Positions 53,571 through 62,174 of a stretch of DNA of 64,000 nucleotides are shown piece after piece. Position numbers and translations under genes: made by a program. Under the pieces are notes generated by a model. It did not search any database, was not told the origin of the DNA, and worked only from the letters and a program-made list of their open reading frames with translations. Numbering within the stretch: the stretch's first letter is position 1; every line of letters begins with the position of its first letter. This stretch comes from Apoderus coryli (lineage: Eukaryota; Arthropoda; Insecta; Coleoptera; Attelabidae), in contig OU452209.1 of the NCBI GenBank assembly GCA_911728435.2, positions 13,684,869-13,748,868 of the forward strand, in the 5' to 3' direction.

Positions 53571-54040
53571 GAAAACAAATGCAATAAGGAATTTGTGGGG
53601 CCACTTGAAGTCCTTAGTTTACGCTACACCTGTGAAAGCTAGCTATTACCAGAAAGGGGAAATCTAGTATATTGTGATGGTGCTAAAACCTAGTTTTGAC
53701 CGTAGGTTTAGGCTTTGTGTGGCAGATTTAATCTTTGTTAAGTTGTCAATATTTTAATTTTAAGCAAATAAGTTCTGATTTCTCTTAATAAAAATACTTC
53801 CCTTAACCTTGAAGCCGATTTCTTAAGAGTATTCTTTAGATAATTAAAACTGGTAGGTATGAGTTCATTGGAAACCCCTTTGTTCAGCCAATGTGTTTGT
53901 AATGTCACAAATATTTTAGCTACACAAATCAATAACAAACACTAACAATTACCGCTGATAGTAAAGGAATAATTGCTGTCCATACAAATCTTCCAAACCA
54001 CATATAACAGAGTATATAGCAATGCATTTGTATGAAATAC
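53571..54040. other. Interval between UGT pseudo-exons
   Basis: No coding content recognised. The 66-codon minus-strand frame at 53738-53938 shows no UGT similarity. Confidence 0.4.
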
Positions 54041-54264
54041 CTTGCATAATCATTCATGATATCCACTAATATACTCGGTCAGCTTTTCGCTAGTAATTTC
54101 CCTAATGTCAATGGACTTTGCAATTCCATATCTATCGCATGTGTCAATATTTGCGATCTGATCGGTAAATAGAGAAAAGCAGTTAACCGGCTTATGGCTA
54201 CTTATGGCTTCTTCGAGTGATTGAAAACTAGCTTCGCTGATAAAAATTATATTTTAGGACAATG
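54041..54264 (-). pseudogene. UGT exon-6 pseudo-copy
   Basis: The minus-strand reading gives IIFISEASFQSLEEAISSHK, then PVNCFSLFTDQIANIDTCDR and YGIAKSIDIREITSEKL, homologous to the UGT donor-binding exon 43057-43279. Frameshifts lie near both ends. In the signature, Q-G-G has become E-A-S and G-I-P has become C-F-S, so it is non-functional. It lies upstream of the exon-3 copy, the wrong order for one gene on this strand. Confidence 0.88.
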
Positions 54265-54444
54265 TCCAGTGTCTCCCAAACTCCATGATTTTGCAAACTA
54301 TCTCGAAAACAAGACGGGGTGGAAAAGAAGTAGTTGGTATGTCATGACCTATTTTTAGTTAAAACTAACACTAAAGTTGTTCAATTTTGAAGATACAAGG
54401 ATATTTTGAAAATCACCGAAATTTACCCAAAAAGTACAGCTCTA

Positions 54445-55655
54445 TTTCATTTGCACGCAGTAACCAAAGCCAAAAATTTGGGTTTGCTTATAGACAATAA
54501 TCTTAGTTTTAAAGATCATGTTACTATGTTTCTCCAAAAAGCATATGCTGGCCTAAAAATTTTGAATTCACATTGATACAGTATATCCGAAAAACTTAAA
54601 ATTCAATTAATATATTGGTTTTAAGGCATTTTAATTTCGCTGATGTTCAGTGGCGAAGCGTCCATGTAACCACTGTTAAAGTAAATAATTTTATTTATTT
54701 TTTACCAACAGCAATATGTAATAATTCAGTAATTGATCAATGAAATTAACCAAGTCCACGAAAATAATTCGCTCTATACTGTCTGGGTTGCATTTCGTAG
54801 ATAAGATATTTATAATAAACAAAATGCGTATATATCCAACACCGTCTCACAAGACTAGATTGAATGTTACCACTTTCGTTTATGGATACGCGTGATGGTC
54901 CGTCGCCACCTAATCGGGGTCGACTCGTGTCTAGTCGCGTACTTGAATTCTACAGCGTGAGAGCGTGGGGGCGTCGCGATATTATGTACGCTTGTTACCA
55001 TTTTTTGTTTTGGTTACTCGTTAGTCGTTACACAGAATAGGCTGTGGGATACAGTGTGGGTGCAATTACATAAATAAACATGGATGAGTACCGCTGCGTA
55101 ATCGATCAACTACTTGAAAAGTCCTTCTCCTTGTATAATTTTAAAGAATTTAGCTGGTATAATGAAAACTCTTGGTTATGTGGTTTTGGAAATACACTTT
55201 AGAAAAAGTCACCAGTCGCCACTGCTGATGTTGTTGTCTTGACAAAATTGATTCCAACCCTATCGAAAGGGTACAAAAATCATACTTAAGGTTTATTTAT
55301 AACATCAGTAAATACAAAACAATTTTATATAAGCTTGCTGAGGCTACCTGGCTGAACATGGAGACTAGACGAAGATTTAATTTTGTTACCTATTGCCACA
55401 AAGTTATTATTAACCAATGCTCTCCATATTTATACGTATAATAAAATGCGTTATCGTACAGATGTGAATGCTTTGAATTTAAGACATAAGGGCTTAATTT
55501 CTGCTCATCACACAACACTTTTTCCTCGAGGCTTTACATATAACATTTAGTGGCATTTAAATAAACTTCCTCACCACCTGAAATCATTTCTTCAAATCAA
55601 ATTCAGAAAAGAAAACAAAAACTTCTTGCTTCAGGATAATTATCTCCCATAAACC
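54445..55655 (+). mobile_element. CR1-like 3' fragment split by a hAT element
   Basis: Plus-strand CR1 C-terminal domain. 54445-54647 reads KAKNLGLLIDNNLSFKDHVT and QKAYAGLKILNSH, and the reading resumes after the hAT insertion at 55225 with RVQKSYLRFIYNISKYKTIL, AEATWLNMETRRRFNFVTYC, RTDVNALNLRHKGLISAHHT and LNKLPHHLKSFLQ. Stops and a frameshift are present. The 3' tail ends in (AAT)n at about 55668-55685. It is related to 1-1859 and 40570-41460. Confidence 0.82.
54648..55224 (+). mobile_element. hAT-type non-autonomous element, 577 bp
   Basis: It is flanked by a perfect 8-bp duplication, CTGATGTT (54640-54647 and 55225-55232), the hAT hallmark. The ends are CAGTGGCGA and its complement tcgccactg. 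Inside, a frame from 55081 reads MDEYRCVIDQLLEKSFSLYN and FKEF, like the start of zinc-finger MYM/hAT transposases, and then stops. The rest of the transposase is absent, so it is a deletion derivative. It splits a CR1-like frame, which dates it after that element. Confidence 0.9.
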
Positions 55656-55685
55656 TGATCAATTGTTCTAATAATAATAATAATA

Positions 55686-55897
55686 GGATTTATAATATAA
55701 CTATTATATTATATAAATTGATTTATAAGTCTATTTCTGCCAGGCTTAGGACGGGATCTTTTTCAAATTGTTTTCTTGGGTCTGTTTGTATTTCTGTTAT
55801 TATTGTTATTATTACTATTTTTGTTTCGAGAATTATTTCGGATTCCGAAATGTCATTTTATTTCGAACTATTTAATAATACTAACGAGCGTACAGTC
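55686..55897. other. AT-rich spacer between CR1 tail and composite repeat
   Basis: A 72-codon plus-strand frame at 55718-55936 has a hydrophobic segment but no recognised family. I regard it as unproven. Confidence 0.35.
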
Positions 55898-55946
55898 CGT
55901 TTCTTTCTAAAATGGGGAAAAAAAGGGGCCACTTAAAGCCACTAAG

Positions 55947-55977
55947 GCTGCAGTTTCGCCGAAGGCGAAACTGCAGC
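55947..55977. repeat. 14-bp-stem GC-rich hairpin
   Basis: gctgcagtttcgcc and its exact complement flank a gaa loop. It stands out against AT-rich surroundings. A weaker counterpart sits at the equivalent place in copy 2 (59951-59969). Confidence 0.9.
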
Positions 55978-58062
55978 GCTGCCTATTATAGAAAATTTCC
56001 TTTTTGCACACGGGAAAGGTGTACTTTACAAAGGTGATTCAGTGCATTAAAATTATGTATTTTATTCATTTATTTACCTGTGCAGAAACGATATTTTAGC
56101 GTGACAAGGAGGTGAATACGATTTTCTACGAGGAAATTCAAGAAAAAAGCATTATAAAGTACTGCTATTACTTTGAAATAAATACCTGTTTTGGTGCTGT
56201 GTTTAGGTACAAAAACAATTTTAAAGTTACGTACAAGCATATTTGGTACGCCACTGTGCCTTTTCCATATCCTATATTTTCAATTATTGCGTTTTTCGTT
56301 CATTTTTATTAATCTATCAAACCTTAAATGCGACTGGTATATTCCTTAAAATTGACAAATCTAATTTAGTTCAGCTGTCACACATAACGTTCTTTTACAT
56401 TTTTCCAAATAAATATACAATGACACTCTTTAAAAACACATGTTAAATATAAAGAACAAAATTTAAAAGACACTGATATACGCAGCATTTGCAATATTAC
56501 TTACAAAATGTGCGAAAAACCACATAAAATCATACCGATGACACCCATTTTTGCCTTCAATATAGAGGCGACACTAACGACCACCACACAGGAAATGAAC
56601 ATTATGTTTCATTTGGCTATGATGCCTATCCTTTTCACAAACAAACACATTCAAATTTTTTCATCCATTGCAATTGAAAATAATACATACATACATAACC
56701 TATAAAATACTGCCATGAACAGTGAAGGCTTATCTAATTTTTTAACAACTGCTTTAATTCCAAATCTAATTATCCCAGAGAGTGATTTTGCAGAATGTGG
56801 CCCAATATGGCAACAATGGCGCACATCGTTTTCGATTCGACTTATTTCGTGATCAGTCACTCCAATTTTGCAAATGGCCACTCATCATAAACTTCCGCAT
56901 AGAACAACAACAATAAACACAAATTATCGAAATGAGTAAACAACAGTAGTAAATATAGCAAAAAACACTTGCACAGTAAGTAATTTAATACAAATACATA
57001 ATATTCCATATTTCAGACAAATAGGTATATCATGCCGTCTATACCTAAAATGTAGTACATTCGTTGTTGTTAGCTACCTACTAGGTATATTATGATCAAA
57101 ACAAACAGGCTAACATTCTTAAAATTAAAACATTATACCTACCACATCACAACCGTAAGTAACAAATACAAACAACATATTATTGTTATTCCAAAGTGAT
57201 AGATACAGAAATATACAAAAACAATGCAAGTAAGTAAGTAGGTACCTACTTACTTATTCTCTATCTGAAAATACCAACAATTACAATTAAGGTTCGCCAT
57301 TTATCAGGAAGAATTTGTTTGAAATACCTTATTATGTCGTTTATATTGTACTTATTAATGAAGTTTATAAAAAGGAAGGTAGGTACATTATTATTATTAT
57401 TTAGATTTGTTTGAAACTAAACTAAAGGTTACTAGGTCAATTTCATCTTATTGATCTCGGTCAGGGTTGTTTCCAAATAACTAATGACGTACGTACTTAG
57501 CTGACTAATTTTATTATAGATTTACAATTTTCGTTTTAAACCTAACTTTATCTGTTTAATTAACTAAATTTAGTATTTTATATTAATAATAGGTACTTAT
57601 TTTTCTGGTAATTATCTATTTCTTATAATCTTGATCATATATACATTAGTAGTTTTTATAACAGGTTCTCCATTCGTCAAGAAAGTAGATATTCATACGT
57701 ACGTCGCTACTAGACTCCTATAATACATCAGGTGTTGAACGGCAGCAACCAACTACGTACATTAGGACAGTGTTGCCTACGTTATCTGTTATAAAAAGGG
57801 CAAAGCAATAAATTTCAGAGTTTTTTAGATTAGTTGATGAAATTATTGCATAGGGTGATGTACGGGGTAACTCAAAAATGTTTCTATTTATTTTCAATAT
57901 TTTTAGGTATGGTAAAACGTAATAGAAAAATTTTCCTGGCTATGCGCTAAGTATTTATCAGATTTTAACGACATTAATTAATAAGCACCATGTACAGGGT
58001 GATACAAAACCAACATTAATTATCCCACATTTAAGAAATTTTAAATGTATAGAAATTTATAT

Positions 58063-59514
58063 ACGGGGTGAATCAAAAATGTATTTCTCTATTTAGTTAT
58101 GGTCAAAAAAGTTTTATTTTGAATAATTTTTTGATTTCTTTAGATTTCAAATTAAGTTTTCTGTGAAAGTTAAACTATAAGGTAGAATATATATACAGGG
58201 TGAATCAAAAATGTATTTCTTTATTTTGTTATGGTCAAAAAAGTTATATTTTGAATAATTTTCTGATTTCTTTAGATTTCAAATTAAGTTTTCTGTGAAA
58301 GTTAAACTATAGGGTCAAATATATATACAGGGTGAATCAAAAATGTATTTCTTTATTTTGTTATGGTCAAAAAAGTTATATTTTGAATAATTTTTTGATT
58401 TCTTTAGATTTCAAATTAAGTTTTCTGTGAAAGTTAAACTATAGAGTCAAATATATATACAGGGTGAATCAAAAATGTATTTCTTTATTTTGTTATGGTC
58501 AAAAAAGTTATATTTTGAATAATATTTTGATTTCTTTAGATTTCAAATTAAGTTTTCTGTGAAAGTTAAACTATAAGGTAGAATATATATACAGGGTGAA
58601 TCAAAAATGTATTTCTTTATTTTGTTATGGTCAAAAAAGTTATATTTTGAATAATTGTTTGATTTCTTTAGATTTCAAATTAAGTTTTCTGTGAAAGTTA
58701 AACTATAAGGTAGAATATATATACAGGGTGAATCACAAATGTATTTCTTTATTTTGTTATGGTCAAAAAAGTTATATTCTGAATAATTTTTTGATTTCTT
58801 TAGATTTCAAATTAAGTTTTCTGTGAAAGTTAAACTATAGGGTCAAATATATATACAGGGTGAATCAAAAATGTATTTCTTTATTTTGTTATGGTCAAAA
58901 AAGTTATATTTTGAATAATTTTTTGATTTCTTTAGATTTCAAATTAAGTTTTCTGTGAAAGTTAAACTATAGGGTCAAATATATATACAGGGTGAATCAC
59001 AAATGTATTTCTTTATTTTGTTATGGTCAAAAAAGTTATATTTTGAATAATTTTTTGATTTCTTTAGATTTCAAATTAAGTTTTCTGTGAAAGTTAAACT
59101 ATAGGGTCAAATATATATACAGGGTGAATCAAAAATGTATTTCTTTATTTTGTTATGGTCAAAAAAGTTATATTTTGAATAATTTTTTGATTTCTTTAGA
59201 TTTCAAATTAAGTTTTCTGTGAAAGTTAAACTATAGGATCAAATATATATACAGGGTGAATCACAAATGTATTTCTTTATTTTGTTATGGTCAAAAAAGT
59301 TATATTTTGAATAATATTTTGATTTCTTTAGATTTGAAATTAAGTTTTCTGTGAAAGTTAAACTATAAGCTCAAATTTATATACGGGGTGAACCAAAAAT
59401 GTATTTCTTTATTTTGTTATGGTCAAAAAAGTAATATTTTGAATAATTTTTTGATTTCTTTGGGTTTCAATTGAAGATTTCTTTGAAAGTTAAACTATAT
59501 GCTCCTAGAGGTTA
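58063..59514 (+). repeat. 132-bp tandem satellite array, 11 units
   Basis: Units start with ac(a/g)gggtga at 58063, 58195, 58327, 58459, 58591, 58723, 58855, 58987, 59119, 59251 and 59383: exactly 132 bp each time. The unit reads acagggtgaatcaaaaatg, then ttattttgttatggtcaaa, and ends with gaaagttaaactat. Units differ mainly in a short segment before the next start (ggtagaat or gggtcaaat). The unit start resembles a mariner-type element end. Confidence 0.95.
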
Positions 59515-59594
59515 TCTGCGAGGTGACTCAAAAATGTTTCTATTTATTTTCAATAATAGATAGAAACATTTTCAGATTTTCAGCTCTGGCAATA

Positions 59595-59815
59595 CTTTTT
59601 TTTAATTATTTTTTTTGTAATTTTTTTTTTTGAAAAATTTTTTTTTTCGAAATTTTTTTTTTTAAATTTTTTTTTTTTAATTTTTTTTTTTGAAAATTTT
59701 TTTTTTTTTTTAATTTTTTTTTGACTTTTTTTTTTTTAATAGAAACATTTTTTCCTTGAAATTTTTTTTTTTTATTTTTTTTTTTCATTTTTTTTATAAC
59801 CCTCAATGACTTTTT
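59595..59815. repeat. Homopolymeric T-rich tract
   Basis: About 220 bp made mostly of T-runs of 8-13 broken by aa, ga or c. The Lys-rich minus-strand frame across it (59606-59806) is a by-product of the A-runs and not a gene. Confidence 0.9.
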
Positions 59816-59845
59816 TTATAGATAAAACTACCACACAACGACTGG

Positions 59846-59864
59846 GAAATCCCGAAGGGATTTC
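59846..59864. repeat. 8-bp-stem hairpin between composite copies
   Basis: gaaatccc and gggatttc around a gaa loop, about 30 bp before copy 2 begins. It has the same loop type as the hairpin at 55947-55977. Confidence 0.75.
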
Positions 59865-60402
59865 TTGTTTAATATTAATAACGGGTGATGTTCGCGTTTC
59901 TTTCTAAAATTGGAAAAAAAACGCATGATTTGCGTGCAAGTTGGCATCTCGCCACGCCGGAGGCGTGGCCCCAGCTGTATTTATATCGAAACTTTAGTTT
60001 TTTAAGACTGGAATAGGCTATATATGAAAGCGGATTGGATGCATTAAAATTATGTATTTTAATCATTTATATACCTCTGCACAAACAGAATTAAAGTGTG
60101 AGAAGGAGGTGAATAACTTTTTCTACGAGAAAATTCAAGAAAACAACAACATAAAACTGCCAAAAATGCTACTACTAAAGCAATAAATTTACCTTTGTGC
60201 AACATCCACACATACAATAAAAGCCTTTTGATTTATACTAGGCACTGTTCTAAACACGGCAGTGCACTTTTACGGTATGGTACGGCCCTTTATTACATTT
60301 TTAATTGTAAACTAAAAATGTTGAAAAATCTTCCGAGACTTCGTACATTCATCAATCTGACATAAGTTATTGTTATGTATTGTTGTAACCTGACGTCTTC
60401 TG

Positions 60403-61155
60403 GTACCGATTCAGTTCTGTCATTACTGTTTTTGAGTTCTGTCATTACTGTTTTTGTTACAAAAACTTTCAATGAAACTAAATATAGATATGTGATTATA
60501 ATAAGAAGCCATATACACCTATAATAAGTATCCATATAAATAGAAGGAATAAAAAACTACCTATAGTAAAATTAAACTGCCACTCATAAACTTTCGCAGA
60601 GAATAACAACAATGAACACAAATTATGAGTAAACATTGCACAGTAAGTATTGTACATAAATTCTTTATTTTAGGCTACTAACTAGGTACCTACTACCATC
60701 GAAAATATACTACGACTACGATTTTTATATCTACGGTGCTACTACTACACAATGTAATACATTCGTTGTTGCTATTACCTACCTATATTATGATCAAAAC
60801 AACAACATCTAATTACAGTGAAATCGTACCTTTTGCAAACACAGACATAGGTAGAATACCTAATAAATGTAACTACCTACTTCAAATACGTAATGAAGGT
60901 TATATTAAACAACAAAGTGATAGAAACAGAAATATACCTATGCAAGTAAGTACCGATTCAGTTCTGTCATTACTGTTTTTGTTAATTCCAAGTAGTAGGT
61001 ATACTAAAAACTTTCAATGAAACTAAATATAGATATGTGATTTTGTAGCGATATTAAATAAGTAGTATAGTATAGTAGTATAATAGGTATCCATTATAAA
61101 TAGAATTATAAATAGAAGTAAGGAATAAAAAACTACCTATAGTAAAATTAAACTG
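60403..61155 (+). repeat. Direct duplication inside composite copy 2
   Basis: 60403-60580 and 60951-61155 both run from accgattcagttctgtcat through caatgaaactaaatatagat to aaaaactacctatagtaaaa. They are about 180 and 205 bp long because of small insertions. Copy 1 shows no obvious equivalent. Confidence 0.8.
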
Positions 61156-62165
61156 CTACTTATTTATCTTATACCTAGAAAATCACGTACCTATAACTAC
61201 ACTTACTTGCTGAATGTTTTTATTTCAAAATACACAATAATTAAAATTTCTTAAACTACAAATACAACACAGTTTTGTGTTAGGTGCATAGATAATTTAA
61301 CTATATAAATAAACTAAATTTGGACTACGCGCGACATCATCACACACATTTTAAAAACATTGGTATATTAATAGGTATAACCTACACACACTGAAAATAT
61401 TATAATAAACCGAACGAAATTTCATAATTTTTAAACACCAAATCATGATTTTGTTTATGTCGCCTGAGCAGAGCTTCGTTGGTCACTTTATAGTCCACAT
61501 AATTTTAACAAACGGCTGTATGTCCACATTTTGAACGCCTATTTTGTTGATAGTGTCAGTTTGGGTTAGGTATTAACAATTTCTCACTAAAATTACTTCA
61601 AATATACAATGGCATATTCTAAATTTACTACAAATACTTTTAATAACCATTTTATAACAATACAATTTAACAACATGTTGATAGGAATTGAAAACTGTTA
61701 GGCAATTAATGTACACAAATAAAACCAAATTATGACGTGACCTAGAAATGTCAACCAAACAAAAATAAGTGACACTAACGTCAGAAAAAAATTCTGCCAA
61801 ATTATGACGTGAAACTAGAGGTGCAACTATATTGGAATTTGTCGATTTATTTTGAAAGCCATTTTCATGACTATATTCTTAGAAAAGCATATAGGACATG
61901 CAATTTCGTATATTTTTAATAACAATCCTATAAAAAGACTAACGTAAATTGCATTGAACAAGTATTAATCTTTAAATCTCATTTCAATCAATGACCTTTA
62001 TTTAATATCTTATGCTTATGCAACCTCCAACACATCATTATGGTATTTACGGTTGCATAACCTCTTCTATGGAATAAGACACTTTTCGATGCTCTTCAAT
62101 TTTGTCTAAAGTAGATTGCAATCGAAAAACTTTTAAAACTTTAGAAATTTTTAACGTACACTTTA
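61156..62165. other. Non-coding body of composite copy 2
   Basis: AT-rich. The 75-codon minus-strand frame at 61573-61800 lies between tacttcaaatatac and aaattatgacgtga, the latter repeated at about 61728 and 61799. I see no gene. Confidence 0.45.
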
Positions 62166-62174
62166 AATTTATAT

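Larger units (their letters stand above)
55898..59560 (+). repeat. Composite repeat, copy 1 (hairpin, body, 132-bp array)
   Basis: It starts with cgtttctttctaaaa at about 55898, then a GC-rich hairpin at 55947-55977 and a body of about 2.1 kb. Body blocks shared with copy 2 include tgcattaaaattatgtattt (56043), aaggaggtgaata with ttctacga (56107), caataaacacaaattat (56910) and tacattcgttgttg with attatgatcaaaac (57057). The 132-bp tandem array begins at 58063. No convincing protein is encoded. The arrangement repeats from 59893 at an offset of about 4 kb. Confidence 0.8.

Noticed and set aside
59606..59806. A 66-codon Lys-rich open frame on the minus strand
   Set aside because: It is the translation of poly-A runs with regular interruptions; no real protein signal.
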